64,000 nucleotides of DNA from Flavobacterium branchiarum (GTDB lineage: Bacteria > Bacteroidota > Bacteroidia > Flavobacteriales > Flavobacteriaceae), in contig NZ_JAUFQQ010000005.1 in NCBI RefSeq assembly GCF_030409845.1, forward strand, positions 1,984,001-2,048,000, read 5' to 3'. Each line of letters begins with the position of its first letter. Within the stretch, counting starts at the first letter, position 1. Below the pieces are notes generated by a model. It had not been told where the DNA came from. It worked only from the letters and a program-made list of their open reading frames with translations, and did no database searches. Shown piece by piece: positions 36,426-44,553 of this stretch. The position numbers and the translations under genes are program-made.

Positions 36426-38237
36426 CTATTTTCCAAGCTCCTCAATAAAGTCTAACGTTTGTAAAATAATATTTTTGTTTGTTTTCAATGAGTTTAATCT
36501 CAATTCAAATTTCAACTTATTATCAATCAGTTTTTTTGAAGATTGAAGCGTAATATCGCTAAACTGAGTAGCAAATTGCTCAAATTTCTTAGAATTTGTA
36601 TTTTTTGTTTCTTCGCTATAAGCTCTTGAAGCTTCAGGGATATTCACTTTTCCTAAAAAGTAACTTTGCTTTAAATCCTTTTTAACCTCTTTTACAAACG
36701 AACCATTATTGGTATTAAAGTATTCATGGCTATTTCCAATTACTATAACATCTTTATCTTTAATGATAAATAAGTCACCATATTTCCCTTGAGTTCCAGT
36801 AATCTCATAATAATCTCCTTTTTGTACTAGAAATTTTTTACGGATTCCTAATTGTAATAGCTTGTCACCAAACGTTGGATGTGTTGAGGTAAATACCATA
36901 GTGAAAAGAGGAATAGATTTGGTTTCCATTTTTTCAACTTCAGTTTGCTCGTAATTATCATCGTACTCGTATGATTTAGTCAGTACTTCAACTTTCTTAA
37001 CATCGTGTAAAAACAGGCTTAAATCACCATCAAAAAGAGTCGCAGTTGCCTCTTCATCGACAATAGTCGAAATTAAATCGGTAACAATAGTAACATCGTC
37101 TTTTACGAAAGCTATATTGTTTAAAATTTCAGATGTAAAAGCAGGAATGTTTTTTAATGCTTCTTTTGTATTGATATGGTACGTCATATATCCCAAAGGT
37201 TTATTGTTTGGGAAATAGCTGTAAATGTTTTTATTGATTTTTCTATTAGTTATTTTATTCATAATGTCCGCTAAAGGCTTAGAGTATTCAATAACCTCTT
37301 CTACGCGGGCATTATCATTGTCAAAATAAAAATCCAGATTTATACCTTTTACAAAATTCCCTAAGCTTTTCTGTCCAGGGAAAAATTTATTATAACTGCT
37401 AAACTGTGCAAGGCTTGCATAAGCATCGTAAAACGAAGACATTGCCGAATTGTAATTTATCCAAGAAGAAATAGCTGAAGTAGCATTTATCTTGTCAGAA
37501 GATGGAGCAGTAAAACCTTTCTCAAAAAGAGATTTAATAAACTCATTTCTTTGTATCGCTTGTAAGCTGTCAAAAGCTTGACGCTCTTGGTCGTATTTTT
37601 TATAATAATCATCCGTTCTATATGAGATGGCTTCCTCAGTAACTTCTTGAGGTAGTATTTGAGTAGGTTCTTCTTCTATCAGCGGTTCTTCAAGTTGAAC
37701 ATCTTCGATTGGTGCTTCATCAACAGCTATTTCTTCTTGAAATTCAGACGTGTTAAATAAATTCGAAGTATATTTTTTAGTAAACCCTACAATTACTAAA
37801 TAGTTGTCATTCCATGCCAAAGAATTTCTTTTGTCATCAGTAGTTAGAAGGCTGTATAACGGAAAATCTACGATTGTAGCAGTTGGTAATGAATCGGCTA
37901 CTTTTTTGGCATTTAGCTCTTCCATAAACTTTTTAATGTCATTTCTACTCTTAATCGGAATTGTAACTTGATAATATGGAATGCTATCAGTAAAATTCCC
38001 ATTAACGCTCATTTTTTGGTCTAATCTAAAAAGACTAGCATATTGTTTAACGTCAAAATCAGGTTTGCCTTGTGCATATTTGTTGATTAAAGAGTGGTTT
38101 AATACATCTGTAATATTTACTTTTTTAGAAAGTTGGTCGCCATTAAACTGTATGAAATAATCGTATGGCTTTGTATTGGTTTGGCTATTAACTAAAAAAG
38201 AGGTTAATAGAATTAAACAGGTAAAAAAATGCTTCAT
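36426..38237 (-). CDS. Secreted protein of unknown function (DUF4836-like)
   Basis: A 603-residue protein with a signal peptide (ending near LVNSQ) and an acidic, proline-containing linker around residues 170-205 (EEIAVDEAPIEDVQLEEPL). The N-terminal YFIQFNGDQLSKKVNITDVLN and later segments with YMTYHINTKEALKNIPAF suggest a Bacteroidetes periplasmic family like DUF4836, but I am not sure. It is 5 bp downstream of a lipoprotein gene on the same strand, so the two probably work together at the envelope. Confidence 0.65.
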   Translation of the reverse strand: MKHFFTCLILLTSFLVNSQTNTKPYDYFIQFNGDQLSKKVNITDVLNHSLINKYAQGKPDFDVKQYASLFRLDQKMSVNGNFTDSIPYYQVTIPIKSRNDIKKFMEELNAKKVADSLPTATIVDFPLYSLLTTDDKRNSLAWNDNYLVIVGFTKKYTSNLFNTSEFQEEIAVDEAPIEDVQLEEPLIEEEPTQILPQEVTEEAISYRTDDYYKKYDQERQAFDSLQAIQRNEFIKSLFEKGFTAPSSDKINATSAISSWINYNSAMSSFYDAYASLAQFSSYNKFFPGQKSLGNFVKGINLDFYFDNDNARVEEVIEYSKPLADIMNKITNRKINKNIYSYFPNNKPLGYMTYHINTKEALKNIPAFTSEILNNIAFVKDDVTIVTDLISTIVDEEATATLFDGDLSLFLHDVKKVEVLTKSYEYDDNYEQTEVEKMETKSIPLFTMVFTSTHPTFGDKLLQLGIRKKFLVQKGDYYEITGTQGKYGDLFIIKDKDVIVIGNSHEYFNTNNGSFVKEVKKDLKQSYFLGKVNIPEASRAYSEETKNTNSKKFEQFATQFSDITLQSSKKLIDNKLKFELRLNSLKTNKNIILQTLDFIEELGK

Positions 38238-38242
38238 AGTAA

Positions 38243-38875
38243 CTAAGGAATTAATTGGATTGTATTGTTCATTAAAGACGATTTTTTAAGTACGCTGTAC
38301 ATGCTTTGTTTTAAAAAAACGGTCTTTTTATTTTTAGAAATTTTACAGTTCGGATTATCAAACGTTGCAATATCGCGGTCAAAAGTATAAATAGCAATGA
38401 TATTTGCTTGTTCCAAATCTTGCTTTTTCTTTTGGTCTTTTACCAAGTTTTCAGGAACAGGATAAGAAGCAATTCTTTCAAAACCTTTTGCACTACTGCT
38501 AAAGTGTATTTGATCGCTTTGGTTGTTGATAGTATTTACAACAGCATTGAGTGCTTTTAAATTCGCATAATTCAGTTTGATAATGAAGATATAATTCTGG
38601 AAATCTGTTTTGGTGTTCACGTCTGTAATTCCGTCAATTTTTAAAGCTTTGGCTTTAAAATTGGCTAGCTTCTTAGTGATTTCCTGTTCATTTGGGATTT
38701 TTACACCATCAACTTCTTCGAGCCAAATAGCCGATCTTGTCTTAAACCATGATTTCGAAAAATCAACCATCAGAGTGTATTCACCACTTTGATTATCATG
38801 GTGTTTGATTCTTTCTGTTATCTCAAAACAGCCTGTTAAGAGAAAACAACAGCATAAAGCGAGAAATTTCTTCAT
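38243..38875 (-). CDS. Lipoprotein of unknown function
   Basis: A 210-residue protein with a lipoprotein signal peptide (LLTGC, Cys16). It contains GEYTLMVDFSKSWFKTRSA and a ferredoxin-like-looking region KALKIDGITDVNTKTDFQNY. No family recognised. It is the first gene of a two-gene unit with the 603-residue secreted protein. Confidence 0.65.
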   Translation of the reverse strand: MKKFLALCCCFLLTGCFEITERIKHHDNQSGEYTLMVDFSKSWFKTRSAIWLEEVDGVKIPNEQEITKKLANFKAKALKIDGITDVNTKTDFQNYIFIIKLNYANLKALNAVVNTINNQSDQIHFSSSAKGFERIASYPVPENLVKDQKKKQDLEQANIIAIYTFDRDIATFDNPNCKISKNKKTVFLKQSMYSVLKKSSLMNNTIQLIP

Positions 38876-39012
38876 TTGGCAAATTTAAATCTTAATATTT
38901 AAAAAACCATGATATAAGAAGATTCTTAGAGAATATTTGCAAAACAGTAAATTTTAGATAATATTAACGCTTTCTAAACGGTGCTAAAAGCCTTATTACG
39001 TTGATTTTTCTG

Positions 39013-39020
39013 TAACTTTG
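39013..39020 (+). promoter_or_regulatory. Candidate -7 box (TAACTTTG) for hemB
   Basis: Exact TAnnTTTG match 84 bp before the hemB ATG. No clear -33 box. The leader of about 75 bases would be fairly long. Confidence 0.45.
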
Positions 39021-39104
39021 CGTGACAATTTTAATTTCAACTTTAAAACGGATGCGAAGCTTTTTTTGCATTAGCGTTCTTCTTAAAAAATATAAAAATC
39101 ATAT

Positions 39105-40097
39105 ATGTTCCCACTACAAAGAAACCGCCGTTTAAGAACTAATGAATCTATTCGCTCTTTAGTTCGTGAAACTACCCTAAGTCCAAACGATTTTATGCTT
39201 CCAATGTTTATTGCAGAAGGAAAAGATGTAAAAATCGAAATCCCATCAATGCCAGGAATCTACCGTCATTCGTTAGACAATACCATTAAAGAAGTAAAAG
39301 AAGCTTGGGCACTTGGTATAAAAGCAGTAAATCTTTATGTAAAAGTAAGTGAGAACCTTAAAGACAATAAAGGGGTTGAATCTTGGAACAAAGACGGATT
39401 AATGCAACAAAGCATCCGTGCCATAAAAGATGCAGTTCCAGAAATGATTGTAATGCCAGATGTAGCACTTGATCCTTATTCAATTTACGGACATGATGGA
39501 ATAATCGAAAGAGGACAAGTTATAAATGATGCAACGGTAGATGCGCTAACTCGAATGAGTTTAAGTCATGCCGAGGCAGGAGCCGATTTTGTAGCACCAA
39601 GTGATATGATGGACGGTCGTGTTCTGGCTATCAGAAAAGCATTAGAAGAAAACGGACATCACAATGTAGGAATCATGAGCTATAGTGCTAAATACGCTTC
39701 GGCATTTTACGGCCCATTCCGTGATGCTTTAGATTCTGCACCAGTAGATCAACAAGAAGTTCCAAAAGACAAAAAAACATACCAAATGGATTATGCCAAC
39801 CGAATTGAAGGAATTCGCGAAGCATTGTTAGATGTAGAAGAAGGTGCCGATATCGTAATGGTAAAACCAGGAATGGCATATCTAGATATTGTTCGTGAGG
39901 TAAAAAATGCAGTTCATGTTCCAGTGGCAGTTTACCAAGTTTCGGGCGAATACGCTATGGTTAAGGCAGCTGCAGAAAGAGGGTGGCTAGATCATGATAA
40001 AATTATGATCGAGCAACTGTATTGCATTAAGAGAGCAGGAGCGAGTATAATCTCAACTTATTTTGCCAAAGAAGCTGCGGTAATACTAAACAAATAA
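39105..40097 (+). CDS. hemB: Porphobilinogen synthase (delta-aminolevulinate dehydratase), zinc-site cysteines absent
   Basis: Condenses two 5-aminolevulinates to porphobilinogen. The 330-residue protein has the Schiff-base lysines Lys196 (YSAKYASAFYGPFRD) and Lys254 (VMVKPGMAYLD). Where zinc enzymes have three cysteines (DVCLC...HC), this one reads DVALDPYSIYGHDG (Ala121, Asp123, Asp131), the pattern of magnesium-type enzymes. It is separated from the other hem genes by an accessory insert, with its own promoter, and followed 1 bp later by a cytochrome c lipoprotein gene. Confidence 0.97.
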   Translation: MFPLQRNRRLRTNESIRSLVRETTLSPNDFMLPMFIAEGKDVKIEIPSMPGIYRHSLDNTIKEVKEAWALGIKAVNLYVKVSENLKDNKGVESWNKDGLMQQSIRAIKDAVPEMIVMPDVALDPYSIYGHDGIIERGQVINDATVDALTRMSLSHAEAGADFVAPSDMMDGRVLAIRKALEENGHHNVGIMSYSAKYASAFYGPFRDALDSAPVDQQEVPKDKKTYQMDYANRIEGIREALLDVEEGADIVMVKPGMAYLDIVREVKNAVHVPVAVYQVSGEYAMVKAAAERGWLDHDKIMIEQLYCIKRAGASIISTYFAKEAAVILNK

Positions 40098-40098
40098 T

Positions 40099-40497
40099 AT
40101 GAAAAACACATTATTTGCATTTGCACTACTTGCGTTTACTTCGTGTAAAAAAGAAGAAAAAATAAACATAGATAATTCAGGAATGCCAATTGAAGCGAGT
40201 GAATCTGCAGCAGTTCAGACCCCCGTTGAATTAGGAAAAACAATTTTTGAAGGGAAGGGTAATTGCTTTGCTTGTCATCAAGAAGATCAAAAAGTTATTG
40301 GTCCAAGCATCAAAGAAATTGCTAAAATATACAAAGACAAAAATGCTGATATGGTTGCGTTTCTTAAAGGAAATGGAGATCCAATTGTTGATCCAAGTCA
40401 GTTTGAAGTTATGAAAACAAATTTTCCAGTAACACAAGCCATGTCCGACGAAGAACTTAAAGCAATCGAAACATATTTCTTTAGTTTTATAAAATAG
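40099..40497 (+). CDS. c-type cytochrome lipoprotein
   Basis: A 132-residue lipoprotein (lipobox FTSC, Cys16) with one heme c site CFACH (CxxCH) at about residues 55-59 and a Met in VMKTNFPVTQAMSDEEL as likely axial ligand. It resembles the small mono-heme cytochromes of the c551/c552 type. It starts one base after the hemB stop, so heme synthesis and this heme protein are co-transcribed. Electron partner unknown. Confidence 0.88.
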   Translation: MKNTLFAFALLAFTSCKKEEKINIDNSGMPIEASESAAVQTPVELGKTIFEGKGNCFACHQEDQKVIGPSIKEIAKIYKDKNADMVAFLKGNGDPIVDPSQFEVMKTNFPVTQAMSDEELKAIETYFFSFIK

Positions 40498-40522
40498 AAG
40501 CTAATCCTGCTATTCGCTATAT

Positions 40523-40551
40523 CTTTATGTTTTTAAAGAAAAAACATAAAG
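40523..40551. terminator. Hairpin after the cytochrome gene
   Basis: CTTTATGTTTTT pairs with AAAAACATAAAG around AAAGA, 25 bases after the stop. Not followed by T, so it may be an mRNA 3'-end structure rather than the terminator. Confidence 0.45.
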
Positions 40552-40578
40552 GATGCCGCTATTATCAGGGCTAAAAAT

Positions 40579-40608
40579 AAAACCATTCGTATTCGCGAAT
40601 GGTTTTTT
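40579..40608 (+). terminator. Rho-independent terminator of the hemB-cytochrome unit
   Basis: AACCATTCG pairs with CGAATGGTT around TATTCG and runs into six T in total. Confidence 0.8.
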
Positions 40609-40735
40609 ACTTTACAACAGTTTTAGCCCATTTTGTCTTTTTGATAAACAAGAAATCACTTGTAACAAATCACCAATCTAGGATGAATAACTGCTTTGTT
40701 GTAAATCTCTGCTATTATTTTTTTACTTTTATAAA

Positions 40736-41212
40736 ATGGAAATAGCATATATCAATTCCCCACTAGGAATCACCAAAATTGTTGGAGATGAAAACGGAAT
40801 CTCAGAGATTACGGTCAGTAACACAGGTGATAATGAGGTTCCCGAAGCAATCGCAACAGAGTTGCAAGAAGCTGTAACGCAATTAAACGACTACTTTTTG
40901 GGTAAAAGAACCGATTTTGATTTTAAACTAAATCCCAAAGGAACAGACTTTCAACAACGCGTTTGGAAAGGATTGCTTGAAATACCTTATGGCAAAACAA
41001 TGAGCTACTTAGAGTTGTCCAAAAAGCTAGGTGATGTAAAAGCAATTCGAGCAGTTGCATCAGCAAATGGAAAAAATCCGCTTTGGATCGTTGTTCCGTG
41101 CCATCGCGTAATAGGAACCGACGGATCACTAACAGGATACGCCGGAGGATTATGGCGAAAGAAATGGTTACTAGATCATGAAAATCCAATAAAACAGCAA
41201 AGTTTATTTTAG
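40736..41212 (+). CDS. ogt: Methylated-DNA-[protein]-cysteine S-methyltransferase
   Basis: Suicide repair protein that takes the methyl group from O6-methylguanine onto its own cysteine. The 158-residue protein has FQQRVWKGLLEIPYGKTMSY, RAVASANGKNP and the active site PCHRVIG (Cys122). It has only the MGMT domain, with no Ada-type domain. The next genes include an exonuclease and, beyond a repeat array, an AlkZ-like protein, so this may be a small DNA-repair neighbourhood. Confidence 0.95.
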   Translation: MEIAYINSPLGITKIVGDENGISEITVSNTGDNEVPEAIATELQEAVTQLNDYFLGKRTDFDFKLNPKGTDFQQRVWKGLLEIPYGKTMSYLELSKKLGDVKAIRAVASANGKNPLWIVVPCHRVIGTDGSLTGYAGGLWRKKWLLDHENPIKQQSLF

Positions 41213-41222
41213 TTGGTGCTTA

Positions 41223-41314
41223 AAGAATAAAGAGGAAAGAATAAAGGGGAAAGAATAAAGGGGAAAGAATAAAGAGGAAAGAATAAAGAATAAAGAGAAA
41301 AGAGTGAAGAATAA
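41223..41314. repeat. GAAAGAATAAAGGG-type purine-rich tandem repeat
   Basis: About six imperfect copies of a 12-14 base GGAAAGAATAAAG unit follow ogt. No function is seen. Confidence 0.7.
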
Positions 41315-41426
41315 GGATTAAATTTAGTTTCCATAGAGATTTCTAAAGTCTTGTAGGATCTAACAAGTCTAACAATCTAAGGAATCTAAGACGTCTAAAA
41401 GCGGAAGCTGTCTAAAAAACAAAATA

Positions 41427-42140
41427 ATGATTGAAAAATTAAATCTAAACAACATCCTTTTTCTAGATATAGAAACCGTTCCCGAAACAGCCGATTTTGG
41501 AGAACTCGATGATGAGATGAAAGAACTCTGGGAACATAAAACACAATATCAGCGAAAAGAAGATTTCACAGCCGAAGAGTTTTATGACCGAGCAGGAATT
41601 TGGGCAGAGTTTGGTAAAATTGTTTGTATTTCAGTTGGTTATTTTACCATCAAAGGAGATGTCCGAAATTTTAGAGTCACTTCATTTTTTGGAGATGAGG
41701 TGAAAATTCTGAAAGACTTCAATAATCTCTTGAATAATCATTACAACAAACCGTACCATGTTTTGTGCGGGCATAACGCGAAGGAATTCGATATTCCGTT
41801 TATTGCCAGACGAATGATTATCAACCAAATTGCTATTCCAGACAAGCTGAATCTATTTGGAAAAAAACCATGGGAAGTTCCTCATTTAGATACACTTGAA
41901 TTGTGGAAATTTGGTGATTATAAGCATTTTACGTCCTTAAAATTATTGACAAAAATCCTCGGAATCCCTTCGCCAAAAGGTGATATAGACGGAAGTCAGG
42001 TCGGACATGTTTTTTATGTAGAGAAAGATATCGATAGAATCGTAACCTATTGCGAAAAAGATACCATTGCTGTTGCGCAAATATTCCTTCGCTTACGACG
42101 TGAAGATTTATTGATAGAGGACGAGATAATACATGTTTAG
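41427..42140 (+). CDS. Predicted 3'-5' exonuclease (DNA polymerase B-like exonuclease domain)
   Basis: A 237-residue DEDD-type exonuclease. It has motif Exo I FLDIETVPE (Asp14, Glu16), Exo II CGHNAKEFDIPF, and Exo III YCEKDTIAVAQI. The family is the stand-alone PolB-like exonuclease (PF10108) found in many bacteria and possibly used in DNA repair; the substrate is not proven. It follows ogt on the same strand and precedes a tandem repeat array. Confidence 0.88.
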   Translation: MIEKLNLNNILFLDIETVPETADFGELDDEMKELWEHKTQYQRKEDFTAEEFYDRAGIWAEFGKIVCISVGYFTIKGDVRNFRVTSFFGDEVKILKDFNNLLNNHYNKPYHVLCGHNAKEFDIPFIARRMIINQIAIPDKLNLFGKKPWEVPHLDTLELWKFGDYKHFTSLKLLTKILGIPSPKGDIDGSQVGHVFYVEKDIDRIVTYCEKDTIAVAQIFLRLRREDLLIEDEIIHV

Positions 42141-43367
42141 CTTTTGTTAGTTGCAGAGGTTCAAAGTTTCAAAGTTTCAAAGAAGTAAAGGTTCAGAGGA
42201 GCAAAGGCTCAGAGATGCAGAGTTTCAAGGCGTAAAGGAGCAGAGGAACAAAAGCTCAAAGATAAATAGCAAACAAAAAAGCTTAGCGTTTTAGCGTCTT
42301 TGCGAGAATCCAATAAATAGAGGTTCAAAGTTTCAGAGGTTCAAAGTTAAAATACAAACAAAGAAAAACTTTGCGATTTAGCGTCTTTGCGAGAACCCAA
42401 TAAATAGAGGTTCAAAGGAGCAGAGGTTTAAAGTTTCAGAGGGGCAAAGGTTTAAAGTTAAAATACAAACAAAGAAAAACTTTGCGATTTAGCGTCTTTG
42501 CGAGAACCAATTAAAAAGAGGTTCAAAGGAGCAGAGGTTTAAAGTTTCAGAGGAGCAGAGGTTTAAAGTTTCAGAGGGGCAAAGGTTTAAAGTTAAAATA
42601 CAAACAAAGAAAAACTTTGCGATTTAGCGTCTTTGCGAGAACCAATTAAAAAGAGGTTCAAAGGAGCAGAGGTTTAAAGTTTCAGAGGGGCAAAGGTTTA
42701 AAGTTAAAATACAAACAAAGAAAAACTTTGCGATTTAGCGTCTTTGCGAGAACCAATTAAAAAGAGGTTCAAAGGAGCAGAGGTTTAAAGTTTCAGAGAG
42801 GCAAAGGTTTAAAGTTAAAATACAAACAAAGAAAAACTTTGCGATTTAGCGTCTTTGCGAGAACCAATTAAAAAGAGGTTCAAAGGAGCAGAGGTTTAAA
42901 GTTTCAGAGGGGCAAAGGTTTAAAGTTAAAATACAAACAAAGAAAAACTTTGCGATTTAGCGTCTTTGCGAGAACCAATTAAAAAGAGGTTCAAAGGAGC
43001 AGAGGTTTAAAGTTTCAGAGGGGCAAAGGTTTAAAGTTAAAATACAAACAAAGAAAAACTTTGCGATTTAGCGTCTTTGCGAGAACCAATTAAAAAGAGG
43101 TTCAAAGGAGCAGAGGTTTAAAGTTTCAGAGGGGCAAAGGTTTAAAGTTAAAATACAAACAAAGAAAGACTTTGCGATTTAGCGTCTTTGCGAGAACCAA
43201 TTAAAAAGAGGTTCAAAGTTTCAAAGGTTTAAAGTTAAAATACAAACAAAGAAAAACTTTGCGTTTTAGCGAGAAACGACTAAAAAACAAACTATCTTTC
43301 TAAATAGCTTAATTAAAAAGATTTAAGTGAATTTATATGCCCCATTTGTTTTAACAAAATTAAAAAA
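42141..43367. repeat. Tandem array of 111-bp units with a CTTTGCGATTTAGCGTCTTTGCGAG core
   Basis: This 1227-base gap has no gene. The anchor CTTTGCG recurs at 42369, 42480, 42615, 42726, 42837, 42948, 43059, 43170 and 43257, with a diverged copy near 42282. Six of the eight steps are exactly 111 bp. One step is 135 bp because a 24-bp piece (GGAGCAGAGGTTTAAAGTTT and 4 more) is doubled, and the last is 87 bp because 24 bp are missing. Each unit ends in purine-rich AAAGAGGTTCAAAGGAGCAG. The units are nearly identical, so recent expansion or concerted change is likely. Confidence 0.95.
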
Positions 43368-44444
43368 ATGACACATCCAGAAATAGCGTTTTTGAGAATG
43401 GCTTCACAAAAAATACTGAAGACAGATTTTCATGAACCACAAGAAATTGTAAAACATTTAGGAGCTATGCAGGCGCAAGACTATGCAATGGCAAAATGGG
43501 CAATTGGTTCGCGATGTGATGCTTCAGAAAAAAGCATAGAAGAAGCTATTAATTCAGGTAAAATTATCCGAACACATATTTTACGTCCAACTTGGCATTT
43601 CGTTTCAGATGAAGATATATACTGGATGCTAGATGTTTCGGGACCACAGGTAAAAAAGATAGTTCTTTCGGCAGCTAAAAAAAATGGTTTTGACCAGAAA
43701 AAATTGGATAAAGTCAATTCATCAATCGAAAAAATATTAGCAGGGAACAATTCGCTGACTCGCGATGAAATCATGCAAGAATTGGATGTTAAGAAAAATT
43801 CGGGAGAAGGTTTTTTCAATAGTACCATCTTCATGATGAATGCAGAACTAGATGGTTTAGTGTGTAACGGAAAAATGAAAGGGAAGCAGTTAACGTATTC
43901 ATTGCTAGAAGAAAAAGTTCCAAGAAGAAATACCAAACTAACCAAAGAAGAAGGACTCGCAAAACTCGCAAAGCGATATTTTGAAAGCCACGGACCAGCA
44001 ACAGTAATAGATTTTACTTGGTGGTCTGGTTTTCCTGCTACAACAGCAAAACTGGCTATTCAATCAGTAGAATCAGAACTAGATTCCATTGAATTAGATG
44101 GTAAAAAGTATTGGTTTAAAAAAGGACTTCCTTCAGAAATTAGTACTCCCAAAAGCATTCATTTTCTTCCTTCTTTTGATGAGATTTTAATCTCCTATAA
44201 AACTCGAGAAATCACCATTGCCAAAGAGCATCAAGCCAACGCTTTCACAAACAATGGTATCTTTTGGCCAATAATAATCGAAGACGAAAAAGTTATTGGA
44301 ACATGGAAACGAGCGCTAAAAAAGGAGCATACAAAGATAGAAACCAATTTTTTTGAAACGATATCTGATGATAAAAAGAACCTTGTTTTAAAAGCTATTA
44401 CTCCATTTGAGAGTTACTTAGAAACTAAAATTGTTATCGAATAA
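43368..44444 (+). CDS. AlkZ-like winged-helix DNA glycosylase family protein (HTH_42)
   Basis: A 358-residue protein of the winged-helix HTH_42 family (PF06224), which includes Streptomyces AlkZ and E. coli YcaQ, glycosylases that remove bulky alkyl or crosslinked bases. The family motif QxQ is present in GAMQAQDYA (Gln35, Gln37), matching the AlkZ-type QAQ rather than the YcaQ-type QxD. Other family motifs are RTHILRPTWHFV and ATVIDFTWWSG. Catalytic activity is inferred. It lies after the repeat array, near ogt and an exonuclease gene. Confidence 0.85.
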   Translation: MTHPEIAFLRMASQKILKTDFHEPQEIVKHLGAMQAQDYAMAKWAIGSRCDASEKSIEEAINSGKIIRTHILRPTWHFVSDEDIYWMLDVSGPQVKKIVLSAAKKNGFDQKKLDKVNSSIEKILAGNNSLTRDEIMQELDVKKNSGEGFFNSTIFMMNAELDGLVCNGKMKGKQLTYSLLEEKVPRRNTKLTKEEGLAKLAKRYFESHGPATVIDFTWWSGFPATTAKLAIQSVESELDSIELDGKKYWFKKGLPSEISTPKSIHFLPSFDEILISYKTREITIAKEHQANAFTNNGIFWPIIIEDEKVIGTWKRALKKEHTKIETNFFETISDDKKNLVLKAITPFESYLETKIVIE

Positions 44445-44553
44445 GATGCTTTTTTAGTGAAATAGCAGATTTCAAACAAATACTTCTCTTTTGGTAAGTA
44501 AAATGATTGTGCATATTATGGCTAAATAATTACATTTACAAAAAATTATAATT

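Noticed and set aside
42141..43367. CRISPR array
   Set aside because: Units are nearly identical throughout at 111 bp with no variable spacers, and no cas genes are near.
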